DNA of 64,000 bases from Leptasterias polaris (taxonomy: Eukaryota; Echinodermata; Asteroidea; Forcipulatida; Asteriidae), in the NCBI GenBank assembly GCA_037783415.1, contig JAZGTN010000223.1, positions 861,006 through 925,005 of the forward strand, written 5' to 3'. A program made the position numbers and the translations under genes. Numbering within the stretch: position 1 is the stretch's first letter; every line of letters starts with the position of its first letter. Below, in pieces: positions 24,552 through 36,250 of this stretch. Below the pieces are notes generated by a model. It made no database searches and had not been told where the DNA came from. It saw nothing but the letters and a program-made list of their open reading frames with translations.

Positions 24552-26581
24552 TGGATTTTTGAGTTTGTTCGCCCACCTCAAAAATACACGCATCGTTGTC
24601 CACAGACTTTGACATCTTTCCCAAACTCGCACGGTCATGAAACTTGGCAACAATATTACACCTGATGATTAGAAATTTCGACAACATAATGACGTCACCC
24701 AATGAATTATTGGGTAATTAAATGTAAATAATTTAATCAAATTTTGAGTCTTTGGTTTAACAACCATGCAGAACTCGCAAACTAAGAACGATAAATTCGT
24801 TGTTTTTTCTTGAAAACAAAGGGTACTGAATACTTATTGTTTTATACACTGGAACAAATCAAGTTTTTCATAGATCTATTAGAGAAATTGGCCTTTAATC
24901 TTAATCCATTGCCTAACGCAGAATGGCATACCCCTCGCGACTGGCAACGGTGGGTAGCTAGCCAGTCAACGCACTTGTTACAGACCAACTGGCACAACGG
25001 TAGTTGTTTACCATCAGTGCCATGTGGGCGTAACGAGAGTTTCCATTCATGTTTTACTTACAACGTAGTGCAATCTTATCAATGGCGTACTTACTACTAC
25101 GTACTAGCATTAATATGATTTCCGCTAAGATTCGACGTCTAATTGTTCCCCTACTTGCCCTTCTCATGGCTTTATTATCAATATGGAATTGAAGACGAAG
25201 TTTCACTGAGATGACCACCTGCTTCAGTGATTCGTATGATATTTAATTATGTGGGAAAATGCAAGCAGAAAAAGACGGACATTGGTTGTGTTTTGATCAC
25301 ACACCGAGAAGAAGGGACGCGTCATCGCTTTGTGTAGGGTGTTTCAGACCCTCACACACGGTAGTCTTTATCGTCGCAGCACGGTGACTAGAAACGGTAC
25401 GTTTCGTATGAACATCATTGCTTTTCAAAATGGGTCTTTTATTTAATGCACAATTATGTTATAAAGTTTATCCTGTATCATCAAGTTGTGACGTTGGTGA
25501 GATGTTTTTAAAACTAAGAAGCATTTAGTATGATCGTCGCAGAGGTAGAATTAGGCAATGGGGGATTGGTATGGTTGTTGGCTGTGTCACTGTAGTCAGA
25601 GAATGGTTCGACTAATAAATGTTTTTCGTCAACTTTGTATTATGACATGCATATTTAAAGACCCTTCGATGGAGGTTTTCCTAAAAATAGTACTTAACTC
25701 ATTATGTTATTAGTATAAATTCACGAGATGCTTAGACTTGCCGTCCTCATGCTTTGCCTTTGTCTTGCATAATTATCCTAAAAAGTGTCTTTCATTTTAA
25801 TATTCTAAATTTAACAAACTGTTCTGTAGGAAAATCAATGTCTAAAAATCAAACAAGCTAATTTAAAACATGCAACCGATAGCTCATAATACTTGACTAA
25901 TTTTAATGACATCTTCATCAGTGCATATATGTTTTGAACAATTAATGATTCATGCACCTATACTTAATGAGTATCCAACTCACTGTAAAAAGTTTCAGAA
26001 CTGTAACTTAATAATGTCAACATAAATATCATCTAATGTGGTTTTTTAATAAAAAAAGAATCGATATCCATTGACAAATAAATAAACTTCAGTGAATGGC
26101 ATATATAATAGTTGAATGTGTGGGTCATTCAAAGGATTGTTTCAACATCTGCTGCCAAGATGAAGGGGAAGGGGAAAATGTTTCTCTGCTGTATGACTAT
26201 GAAATGACAATGGACCTTTTGCTCTTTCAAATAATTTAAATAATGTACTCTTTCGCTGATTTTTGTTGTTGTAAGTTAATCTTTGTTTTTCACTTGGCAC
26301 ATATTTAAATATCTATGTCTCGATAAAAACATTTATAACTTCATAATGATGTCATCAGTTTTCAAATCTGGATAAACAAAAGTTTGTTATTTATAAAATT
26401 TCATATCTTGAGTAGCTTTTGTTTCCTGTGTAAGAAGATTTACACTTTACTTTCTTTAAAATTTACAACCTATCAACAATGTTTTCAGCGATTCAATGAT
26501 ATAGCTAACGCATTAAAACAGCACTGAGCCCAGCGAGAACCCGAACACCTAGAGTTTGTTTTACAAACTCTAAATCTCTAG
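24552..26581 (+). mobile_element. Helitron-like module Z+Y6 (2030 bp)
   Basis: A Z-Y unit whose Y portion lacks the poly-C/ATT tail region found in other Y copies. At 24810-25118 it has a 102-codon frame (EYLLFYTLEQIKFFIDLLEK, NAEWHTPRDWQRWVASQS) that is open only because this copy has one C fewer in the CCCC run near 24930 and G instead of A at the stop found in other copies. It ends AGAGTTTGT/ACAAACTCT, CTAG at 26581. Confidence 0.6.
24810..25118 (+). pseudogene. Open segment in block Y6, possible upstream captured exon
   Basis: A 102-codon frame beginning MKTKGTEYLLFYTLEQIK. The aligned sequence in Y1-Y5 carries an in-frame TGA after PNAE and a one-base shift, so either Y6 keeps the ancestral frame or it opened by chance. 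It lies upstream of the segment matching the two-exon candidate of Y1. No family recognised. Confidence 0.25.
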
Positions 26582-27799
26582 TTAGGTGTTCGGAGCGGAG
26601 CGTAGCTCCGAACACCTCTTGTTATTGTTCGTTTTTTTTTGTTTTTTTTACTTCTTATTCTTCTTCTTCTCTCCGTCCCTTGTCCGCTAACAAAAGCACA
26701 CTTCCCAAGCTTATATAAACTTGAAATTTTTACCATAGTTAGATAACCATTAGGAGACGAAACCGTTTGATTTACGTCATGATGACGTCATCAGGTGTCA
26801 AGTTACAAGGTTTTTAAAATTAAAAAATTTAATCTTTGAAAATCCATATCAAATCAAGATGAAGAGACCGTTGGTTACTTTTTGCGGGATTATATAGAGG
26901 TAATATGGGTCTTCATTTTTTTTTTTTTGAGTGACATGACTTGACCTCTACTTCCGGTCGAAACAGGAAGGAACAGGAAGTGCCTTGTAATTTAAAAGTG
27001 GCACACTTTTTGAAGTTTTTTTTAACGGTGTTATAGTCGAGCAAGAGTCTGGTTTAAAAAAATAAGACAAGTGACGTCATAAAAGTCAAGAGCGCCCTCT
27101 AGCGGCAGGTTAAAAACAATTAAAAATACACTTTTACTAGATGTCTGTGGTGAAGTTTATGATAATCGTTTCAAAATTGGTATACATAATGACCTTCATA
27201 CAGACAACATATGTGTGAATTTTTAGATTGATGACGTCATCATGTGTCACGTGGTATCGCATTAAAGGTTTACTTTTTGAAGCTGTGTATCTACAAAACC
27301 ACAAGTTTGACTGAGTTGAAACTTGGCATGTTGATAGACAGTGATATTGACTACTTAAAGCTAGAGTGATGACTTGATGACGTCATCATTTTGTTTACTA
27401 CAAATTTTTGAAATTTTGACCAATTGTTACATATCTTCAGTTCAAAGCAAGCTATAATCGAATTTCATTTTGCATGAGACTTGGAAGGTCCTACAAGGAT
27501 ATAATGTTGAGTGACGTTTTCAAGACGTCATCGATTTTCATGTTATGTCACCACCAAGGTAGTGTTTTACAAGATCTATATGTACAGAACAACTTTGGTG
27601 ATCAAATGGAAACTTTGCATGTACTCATGCTGGGATGTGTTACATCCAAAAAGTTTGGTCAAATCTTTAGAACCACCATTCTAAAGACTCTATAGAAGTA
27701 TATCAATATTTAATACACAGACATGTTTATAACATTTCTTTGAAACACGAGGTCACACCGAACACCTCTTTTTTGTTTCCAACCAAAAATTATGTCTAG
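26582..27799 (+). mobile_element. Helitron-like module W2 (1218 bp)
   Basis: Starts TTAGGTGTTCGGAGCGGAGC, the GGAGC/GCTCC hairpin also seen in the 3-kb array, then a T-run and the W body. Internal landmarks are ACTTCCGGTCGAAACAGGAA near 26950 and repeated TGACGTCA. It ends CCGAACACCTCTTTTTTGT, CAACCAAAAATTATGTCTAG at 27799. Compared with W1 it lacks the segment holding the CA/TG fold-back. Confidence 0.58.
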
Positions 27800-30215
27800 T
27801 TTTACTTCGTCTTCTTCTTCTGGCCGTCGATTGTCCGGCAACAAAAGCAAACTTCCCAAGCTCATATAAACTTGAAATTTCTACCATAGTTAGATAACCA
27901 TTAGGAGACGAAACCGTTTCATTTACGTCATGATGACGTCATCAGGTGTCAAGTTACAAGGTTTCTAAAATTAAAAATGAAAAATCCATATCAAATCAAG
28001 ATGAAGAGATCGTTAGTTACTTTTTGCGGGATTATATAGAGGTAATATGGGTCTTCATTTTTTATTGTGTGCGTGACCTGACTTGACCCCTACTTCCGGT
28101 CGAAACAGGAAGAAACAGGAAGTGCCTTGTAATTTAAAAGTGGCACACTTTTTGAAGTTTTGTTTAACGGTGTTATAGTCGAGCAAGAGTCTGGTTTAAA
28201 AAAATAAGACAACTGACGTCATAAAAGTCAAGAGCGCCCTCTAGCGGCAGGTTGAAAACTGTTAAAAATACACTTTTACTAGATGTCTGTGGCGAAGTTT
28301 ATGATAATCGTTTCTAAATTGGTATACATAATGACCTTCATGCAGACAACATATGTGTGAATTTTTAGATTGATGACGTCATCATGTGTCACGTGGTATC
28401 GCCTTAAAGGTTTACTTTTTGAAGCCGTGTATCTACAAAACCACAAGTTTGACTGAGTTGAAACTTGGCATGTTGAAAGACAGTGATAGTGACAACGTAA
28501 ATCTAAAGAAACAACATGATGACGTCATTCCTTTTTTTTATACAAATATTTGAAATATTGACCAATTATTACGTGTATTTATTGACCCGCTGTTAAACCA
28601 CGGGATACACACACACGCACACACACACACTACGTGATCAAAACGGTGAGCAAATCAACCGCAAGGTTGAAAGTCCATCAAACAAGCTTGTGGTCTAGTC
28701 TCTGTTCAAGGTTCGCGCAACCTGCTTTTGACAATACGCTTTGTTAGTCTCTAAAACAGCCGTCCATGCAAACCTCGTTAACAAACAAATGCTATGCTTT
28801 TGATCGTGTGCTTTTTAACCAAAAGTTGAACATTTCATGAATTCATATCTCGTCGTCTTCTTTTCCCTCAAGATTGTCCAATAAAAAAAGACACTTCCTA
28901 AGCTCGCATAAACTTTAATCTTCACACATAGTTAGATATGCATAGGTAGATGACACCGCTGCAGTAATATCATCATGACTTCATCGGATGTCAAATTACA
29001 AGGTTTTTAAATATTAATTTTGTAATGTTTGAAATTCCATATCAAATCACGGACATGAAACCGTAGGTTGCTTTTTGCGGGTTTATACCAAATTAATTTA
29101 GGTCTTATTTTTGTATTGTGTGTGTGACATTACGTTACCTCTACTTCCGGTCGAAACAGGAAGTGCCTTGTTATACTTCAGTTTTTGACCGATTAATATT
29201 GTTCTCTCCCGTGCAAATAAGACTGAGAAAAGAAGGGAAATACTCGGGTCCAATTTTGTCGATAAATAACGACTTTTTAATTGTTGCATTCGTATACACA
29301 GGAAGTGTGGCAGCTTTATTTATTATTTTGAATAACATCTTTAGGATTGTAATCAAGTGGATAATCATTCAAAAATATTGGGTTTTGATTCCAAAGCGAC
29401 TACCATGGAAACTAGCATGCAGATCGATGCCCGCGCCCGTCAAACACTTGATTCTTATGTTCTATCATTCTAAACATGTAAGCATTGTTGTGAAAAAAAT
29501 CGTACACGATTATTTCATAATTGTTATGTGATCATTATAAAAACAAGTAAAGGGAACCAGCCGATCATATCAAGAAACATTATACTTCCATCCAATGGCC
29601 GTCCAAACACCAATTAAGTAAATAAACTCGCAATTCAAAAGTCAACTCTAGCGGGCGCTACATACATTTTGGGATTAGTGGATTAATGTAAACTCGGGAC
29701 ATAGTTAGGTCACTGTGCTGCTTCAGTTCTATGCGTGATATGAGTATAGGTACTTCAGTATGTAATACATCAAGTCCAAATTGCACGGAAAAAGTTATAA
29801 CTTTATTGGGTTTAAACAATGGAAGGAAGAAACTCTTGTGAAAGTAGTTGTGGAATAATTTGTTTCTAAATAGACTCATTCACTAACTTTTGATAAAAAC
29901 TTATCGTACAAATTTCTAACAGAGTCATGTTTACCAATTTTTTCAATTAAATTTGAGCCACTGCTAGTTCTTACAAGATTTATAAGTACAGAACGACTTT
30001 GGTAATCAAGCTGAAACTTTGCATGTATCCAAGTTGGGATATGTTACATCCAAAACGTCACCTTAAAGGTGCAGGTTCAAGATCTATATACTGAGTAGTA
30101 TGCTTGGTCAAGCTGAAATGTAGCTTACATGTATTCAAACTGGGATGTGTTACTACCAAATTGAACGTCATTCCGAACACCTTCTTTTTGTTATACAACA
30201 AAAAGTTAAGTCTAG
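27800..30215 (+). mobile_element. Helitron-like module W3 with a second partial W copy (2416 bp)
   Basis: Begins TTTTACTTCGTCTTCTTCTT without a 5' hairpin. The first 1 kb matches W1 closely. Near 28850 a second, more diverged W body begins (TTGTCCAATAAAAAAAGACA; ACTTCCGGTCGAAACAGGAA near 29142) and runs to about 29175. Then about 770 bases resemble nothing else here, and the W 3' region resumes near 29945, ending CCGAACACCTTCTTTTTGTT, a hairpin and CTAG at 30215. This is the last module; the flank (TTATTAGATTTGGG) is non-repetitive here. Confidence 0.55.
29176..29944. other. Unique insert or spacer inside W3
   Basis: About 770 bases absent from W1 and W2. A 137-codon frame at 29118-29531 crosses the W boundary and has a hydrophobic stretch (IVAFVYTGSVAALFIILNN), but its first third is repeat-derived and no family is recognised, so I do not call it a gene. 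No terminal inverted repeats or flanking duplication seen. Confidence 0.4.
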
Positions 30216-32585
30216 TTATTAGATTTGGGTTCCTTTTGCATTGGAAAATGCAACTTCTGTAGTGCCAAATCAGGGAGGAAAGCCTAAAATCCCCTCCAAC
30301 CATGATAGGCCTATAACTTTTACGCTTTCCTGCATTTGGAGACGACTTGATATTCAACAAATATACAAGATGCCTTCCATACTGTCGTGATTATTAAAGC
30401 CATGGATCGGTAAGAATGTCAAAGTGACGGTAAATAGTTGTGTGATTTCAAAGAAATTGCTTCACTGACAACTTTTAAAAAGTTTTCAATAGTCACAAAC
30501 ATTCAAACCAATGTTGATATAAACTTTACTTAAATGGATTTAGATTAGCCAGTAAAGTAAAGTTTAAATCATGCTGTGCCATTTTTTTATTTATTTATTT
30601 TTAAAATCAAATTTGTATATCACCTAAAATTATAAGACTCTTCCAACCATAAAGCGCATCAACTTGAAAATGCTTTAAAAATATTATCCAGTGTGGTGAT
30701 TTAAAGTTGAATTGATTTATGTATAAAAATGGGTAAGCCCTATCTATTTCCCTTCAGTCAAGTTAACTATCGTTCATTTGAGATACGAGACATAATCGTC
30801 AAAGATGATTACACCGAAGTAGTCCTGCTTATAAAGTCGCAATTGAGTTATTGCTTGACATAACATCACTTTACTAGAGATAAACACTGTACAAACATTG
30901 TTTAATCAAATAATTATTTAGTGCATTGAGCGATAACTGTGTTTTCTGTTTTGTTTTGCTTTGTTTGTCTATTGTTTTCGACGGATGCGCTAAATGGACA
31001 TTGAGAGAGAAAGAAACTTTAATTCAAAGTAATAATTATGACCAAAGCCTACATCTTATAATTATTTCAGTACAAGTCATAATAATGACTTATATTTAAT
31101 TTGAACTATAGCACAAGTCATTATGACTTATTAGGCCTATCTATCATAGCAGTTATTTGTAAATGAGATATACCGGTTTGTAATAATTCTATTACCGATA
31201 AATGCTTACTCGGTGATAATGTTTGGTCATTATTATGACATTGTATCCCTTAATGATTGCGCATTTTCCTCTCTTTTCAAAGCCCCTTCGTAATTGTCAG
31301 TGTTAAAAAGTATGTTTGGTTTAAAAAGTATTGGCATATTTTGAACTTCCTCGCGCCCAAACAAAACACATTTTTTTAGATCAAAAAAGAACATAATTAG
31401 AAGCGCGTGGCCGGAACGGACCAAATATTAATTAGCACGTCTTGTTTCTGTTGACAGTATTTGTGCTTGTTATTCTTGCTTTCTTCTGAAAAGAAAAACG
31501 TTTTCAAAAAATAAAAGGGGGAATTTATATTATTGTTTATGTTTGTCGTGTTCTGTTCTAGCTCAATTATCTTTGATGTAATATATTTTTACAATAGCCA
31601 CTGGTGGTGACGAGAGACGAAGCCCCATTTTTTCAGGGTGCACCACTAAATAGGCCAAAAGTCATGCGAAAAACTGGCTATCATTTCTAGGCCCTCAAAT
31701 TCTTTTGAATAATAACGGGTTTTTTTGTTTGTTTTTTGGGGGGGGGGGGTCATGCAATTAATATATTGTGTAATTAGGGGCCTATAACGTTTTATTACAA
31801 CCTGGGGGCTCTTTGCTTCAACTTTTTAGGAGACGTGATAAATTTAGGCTTTAAAGTTGGTCCTATTTGGCTTGGGAAGTGGAAAAGTGCTCATGTAAAC
31901 TTGCAGCGGTTTAGGAAAAAAACACATTTGGCATTTTTCTGGGGTGATTAGCAAAAATTCCAAAAAGCTGACCTGCCAAAAATTGAAAAGAAATCTGAAG
32001 TTTAATTAGTTGTTCGAAAATATATTTGATTGGTTTTCAAGAGGCCTAGATACTTTAAATATTTTTTGACTATTTTTGAATATTTAGCACTAGCATTGGT
32101 TGCTAGCAATGGGAGTTTATTTAAGTGTTTAGCAACTTTTAGAGCTGTTTAGCGCCCTCCCGTGTGAAAAAATTGAGATGCAAAACACTGGGTTGAATTT
32201 CCGTCAAATTGCATATTCATGAGTAATGTCAACCCATATTCTGAATATTCAAATCACACTGTTTATTTGGGAAATAATGCGAACACAGGGTAAGAAAACC
32301 TCCATGCATGATCCAACCGTAAAAAAGTGTCAGTGGACAGTTTACTAAGCCGCTTAATACTTACCCAAAGCATTTACGTGACAAAATATGACGGGGTTGA
32401 ACTTTAGTTTAGTTTAATACAGTAAATAGTATTGGCTCAAAAATAAACACAACATTACGACTGCAAGAGACTAATCAAAATTTGCGCATGCGTATTTTAA
32501 TCACAACCACCGTGGTTTAGCTTCATACGTCGTGTTGGTTATATGCCTCGTTTTAAGAGCCGCGAGCCGTTTATCCTCTCTACTA
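30216..32585. other. Low-copy AT-rich DNA
   Basis: No gene recognised. Small landmarks: short AAGTCATAATAATGACTT palindromes near 31076-31094 and again near 31117, a G run at about 31738-31750 and a T-rich stretch near 30584. None of the short frames has protein-like composition. Confidence 0.5.
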
Positions 32586-32594
32586 GTACTAGAG
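32586..32594. repeat. Left 9-bp target-site duplication of copy 2
   Basis: GTACTAGAG, an exact match to 32832-32840. Confidence 0.88.
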
Positions 32595-32831
32595 TAGACT
32601 TGTTGACAAGTCGTTAATGATGGTCGCGGTGAGTCGAGTCGCGTGTGGTGTTGTAGCCTAATAAAGAATGCTCTCGCGAGATCACTGCTCTCGATCGCGC
32701 GAAGTTGCTGGCTAAATGTGACCAGTCTTGAGAGCAGTCATCTCGCACAGAGCAGCCCTCTCGCGGGATATTGCGAGAAAGCCGTTCCGCTATCACAGCG
32801 ACAGACATTTAACGACTTGTCCACAAGTCTA
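32595..32831. mobile_element. 9-bp-TSD family, copy 2 (237 bp)
   Basis: Ends (read inward) TAGACTTGTTGACAAGTCGT and TAGACTTGTGGACAAGTCGT, continuing TAA on both sides, so a 23-base terminal inverted repeat with one mismatch. The 9-bp TSD GTACTAGAG is exact at 32586-32594 and 32832-32840. Each terminus is a palindrome (GACTTGT-TG-ACAAGTC on the left). The interior contains TCTCGCGAGA-like palindromic pieces and no coding frame. Its length nearly equals that of copy 3 (235 bp), although interiors differ. Confidence 0.88.
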
Positions 32832-32840
32832 GTACTAGAG
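32832..32840. repeat. Right 9-bp target-site duplication of copy 2
   Basis: GTACTAGAG, an exact match to 32586-32594. Confidence 0.88.
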
Positions 32841-33129
32841 TAGTATTCCTGTGCTTTTAGATGGACTACAACGAAAAGTCACACATTAAAATTACTATCG
32901 AACCTTGTTTATGTTTGAATGTTTTGGCCGAATAAATAATAATAAATAATAATAATAATTGTCAAGTCGGGACGGAACATGAAATTGTGTAGAAAAGACA
33001 GGGGATGAGGTGCACAAAACCATCGAAGCAGCGCGTGCACTGAGTGGACGGTACAACCGGTCACCATTCTCAATAGACTGTACAAGTCTCGCGCGTATCG
33101 GAACGAGAAAACACGTCAAGCGACAAGAC
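32841..33129. other. Spacer before the LINE, with AAT microsatellite
   Basis: AATAATAAATAATAATAATAA-type microsatellite at about 32935-32960. The open frame that runs into the LINE from 33010 is not recognisable before about 33140. This may be target DNA next to a 5'-truncated LINE. Confidence 0.4.
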
Positions 33130-35660
33130 ATATTTTTTTCTGAAACCAAATCATTTTTGTTTGTCAAGAAAATTGCTGGAGATGAATTAGATTCATTTGA
33201 GTTTTCAGAATGGTCTGTAGGGATTAATTCGTTTAAATTACGACTTAATCATTTACAGGCCACCTTACTCAGTTAGCCACCCTTGTACAGTTAATCGGTT
33301 TATCACTGATTTTGCCGATTATTTAGAATCCATTATTTTATCTTCTGAACCAGTTTTAATAACTGGAGATTTTTACATCCATGTTAACATTTCTGACGAT
33401 CCAAACACTATACGTTTTTTAACACTTCTTGAATCCATGAGTCTCCAGCAACATGTTAACAAACCTACACATGAGATGGGTCACACACTAGATCTTGTTA
33501 TTACCCGGAAATCAGACATGGTTCTTTACAGCCCCCCGACACCTCACCACCCTTTTCTCTGATCATTTTTCTGTTATTTGCAATTTGCAACAAAACAAGT
33601 CTTCTTTTCCTGCTAAACAGATTGTTTATAGGGATATTGAATCCATTGACATTAATTGCTTGAAAAGTGACTTAGTCTCTTCTAGGCTTTGCAGGGACAC
33701 TCCTCAAGGTCTTGAGGAGCTTACGAAATGTTTAATATCTACACTAGCTGGTACCTTCAACACACATGCCCCGTTAAAGTTCAAGATGGTCACCGCTATT
33801 AGGCCCCGTCTACCAATTGGTTTAATCAATAAATCAACTCTACCTTAAGGATGAGGAGACGTGCAGAAAAGAGGTGGCGACGAACAAACCTGGCCTCTGA
33901 TCTTTCAGAATATAAGCTAATAAGAAATAAGGTAACCTTTCTTCTTAATAAAGCTCGCTGCAATTTCTACAAAGACTTTATCGAAAGTAATAGTTTCGAC
34001 CAGAGGAAATTATTTAGAGCATCTAAAAAGCTGCTTGGGGATAGTGATGACGTCCTCTTTCCATGAGGGTATTTTTTTGGTAAAGAAAATATCTAATACT
34101 CATGCTAAACTTCATGACTTGGAAGTTTCAACCTCTGTTGACAGAACGTTCTCTTTACATCTGAAACATTGTCCAGTGGTATCATATCCTGTTTGATAGT
34201 TTCATACCATTAACCGAGCCACAGGTTGTCAATTCGGTATCATGCGCTCTGGATCCTATGCCTACTATGTGGGTGAGTGCCTTGATGTTTTGCTTCCAGT
34301 ACTTACCAACATTATAAACTCATCACTATAGTATCTGGCACATTTCCTACTGACTGGAAAGAAGCTTTAATATGCCCTTTATTTAAAAAAAACCCAATCT
34401 CGATATGAAATTAGAAAACTACCGACCAATCAGTAACTTACAATTTATTTCTAAATTAACTGAGAGGGCCGTTTGTGACCAAAGTTTATTGTCACATGTC
34501 AAAACATTCCATGTTTCCGGTTTTTCAATCATCTTACCGGAAGCATTACAGTACAGAGACGGCTCTTACAAAGGTTAAAAATGATTTACTGATGAGGATG
34601 AATTCCCAACATGTTATTCTGCTTATCCTTTTAGACCCTGAGTGCAGCGTTCGATACTGTTGATCACGTCATTTTATTGAAACGTCTGCAGTCTAAATTT
34701 GGAGTCACTGGCAATGCCCTCGATTGGTTTTCGTCTTATTAAATTTTGTCAGATAGAAGCCAACGCGTGTCCATTCAAGGTACCTTATCAGAAAAGTTTA
34801 ATATCAACTGTGGTGTTCCTCAGGGATCCTGCTTAGGACCATTTTTATTCATTGTCTAATGCCTCTAATTTGTTTGACATCGTTGAGCATCATCTGCATG
34901 ATGTTCATTGTTATGCCGTTGGCACTCAGCTTAGACCTGACGATATATCTTGTCAAGCTGCTGTAACTATAATGGAAGATTGCATCAGGGACATCAGGCA
35001 ATGGATGTTGCATGACCGGCTTCTAATTAATGATGCTAAGAGTGAATTTTTGATCATCGGATCAAAGCAGCAGTTGAAGAAAATTAATATTTCCAATATC
35101 ATGATAGGTGATCATGATGCTAAAGTTTTTCCTACAACATGTGTTCGTAATTTGGGGTCATGGTTTGATTCTGAAGTTACATTAATGAACACCCACATCA
35201 ATAAAGCTTGCTCTGCAGCCTTTTTTCATCTTCACAACATCAAACGCATTAGTCAATTCCTAACACAAGACTCTCTTTTAAAACTAATTCGTGCATTTGT
35301 GACCAGTCGTCTTGATTATTGTAATAGCCTTTTGTATGGTCTGCCAAAGTCACAGATAGCTAAACTACAAAGGGTTCAAAACGCTGCGGCCAGAATTGTT
35401 ACTTTAAACACACACCGGTTTGAACACATTACACCTATAATTCGTCAATTACATTGGCTGCCTGTTTCGTACAGGATTAATTTTAAAATCATTTTGTTGA
35501 CCTTCAAAGCTCTTCATGGTCTTTCTCCAAAGTACTCACAGGATCTTGTTTCCATCCGGAAAGTATCTTCATATCAACTTAGGTCAGGGAATAATGGTAT
35601 TTTCTTGGATTATCCCTCTGGTAAAATGTTGACTACATTTGGTGATAGGGCTTTTTTCTG

Positions 35661-35669
35661 TGGCAGCCC
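35661..35669. repeat. Left 9-bp target-site duplication of copy 3
   Basis: TGGCAGCCC, which codes within the LINE's AAP motif; an exact match to 35905-35913. Confidence 0.9.
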
Positions 35670-35904
35670 TAGACTTGACTCAAGTCCCAATCCCGTGCAA
35701 GGCCCTTCCTTGCCTCGTCGTCAGAAAACTATTGTTTTGCGCTCTGCATTTCCCAACCTGTTCCGCGGTGTCGGTGAGGGCGCACTGGTATTATATGTCT
35801 CAGATACGGCTCTGATATGTCTGTACTGTGGATGCATGCTCCTGGCGCGTTACACGGGTGTGTGTTAGGGACCTCGCACGAGAAAGAGGCTTGAATCAAG
35901 TCTA
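35670..35904. mobile_element. 9-bp-TSD family, copy 3, inserted into the LINE (235 bp)
   Basis: Ends TAGACTTGACTCAAGTC and (reverse complement of the right) TAGACTTGATTCAAGCC. The exact TSD TGGCAGCCC lies at 35661-35669 and 35905-35913. Removing the element and one TSD copy, and allowing one extra T upstream, restores the expected LINE reading GDRAFSVAAPKLWNALP, which independently proves the boundaries. It is in inverse orientation to copy 4 and shares both of its arms (CAAGGCCCTTCCTTGCCTCG side; GAGGGCGCACTGGTATTA side). Confidence 0.92.
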
Positions 35905-35913
35905 TGGCAGCCC
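35905..35913. repeat. Right 9-bp target-site duplication of copy 3
   Basis: TGGCAGCCC, an exact match to 35661-35669. Confidence 0.9.
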
Positions 35914-36144
35914 CTAAGCTTTGGAATGCGCTACCGTTTCATATACGTAGCGAACAGAAACTTACCTCTTTTATAATATAAAAACCCATCTTTTTAAAGC
36001 CGCTTTTTAGTGTGTCTTTCTTCTATGGTCGCCTTGCCAGTTAGTTTAGATTTTTAGCATAGATAGGGTTAGACTTAGAGGCGTCTGTCTCCTGAAAAGG
36101 TCAAAACATTACCGATGCCAGCAGGGATAGGCCTATGTAATAAG

Positions 36145-36250
36145 TAACAGAAAAGACGCCTTTCACATCAGGAGCGGCTCGGCTCCTGCGTTCAATCTTC
36201 GGCCTTGCAGCAGTGGCACAAAAAGGTGACAAATAAAGTGCTCTATGACG
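36145..36250 (+). pseudogene. RTE-like LINE fragment, RT C-terminal part
   Basis: Reads RRLSHQERLG and QQWHKKVTNKVLYDE. This is the inverted counterpart of the minus-strand fragment around 37005-37090, so the two lie as an inverted repeat around 36250-37000. It is a degenerate remnant. Confidence 0.55.

Larger units (their letters stand above)
33130..36013 (+). pseudogene. CR1/L2-like non-LTR retrotransposon ORF2, decayed
   Basis: Endonuclease-reverse transcriptase of a jockey-superfamily LINE. In order, across several frames: endonuclease part with FEFSEW (33198), YRPPYS and ITGDFYIHVN (33360; normally GDFN), HTLDLVITR; a basic linker (RRRAEKRWRRTNL at 33851); RT with PLFKK, ENYRPISNLQFISKL (34410), [23 protein letters not shown] (34645), GVPQGSCLGPFLF (34815); then RLDYCNSLLYGLPKSQ, HWLPVSYRI and, after the interruption, PKLWNALPFHIRS near 35917. 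The YADD box reads CYAVGT at about 34912, so both catalytic aspartates are gone. There are at least six frameshifts or stops, probable 5' truncation, and a nested element at 35670-35904. It is dead. Confidence 0.9.

Noticed and set aside
5279..26581. Autonomous Helitron with Rep/helicase
   Set aside because: No Rep (HUH) or PIF1-like helicase motif could be read in any frame of any module; all appear non-autonomous.
29118..29531. 137-codon plus-strand frame with a hydrophobic stretch
   Set aside because: Its start lies in repeat W sequence, the rest has no family resemblance, and a competing frame on the other strand overlaps it. Not enough to call a gene.
2974..30215. Simple satellite array of one repeated unit
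   Set aside because: Units differ in length (211-3857 bp) and in block composition; the order W, X, Z, X+Y, X+Y, X+Z+Y, Z+Y, Z+Y, X, Z+Y, W, W is mosaic.
32614..32843. Overlapping 60-codon frames on both strands in copy 2 of the 9-bp-TSD family
   Set aside because: They are inside a 237-bp palindromic element; frames on both strands reflect its inverted structure.
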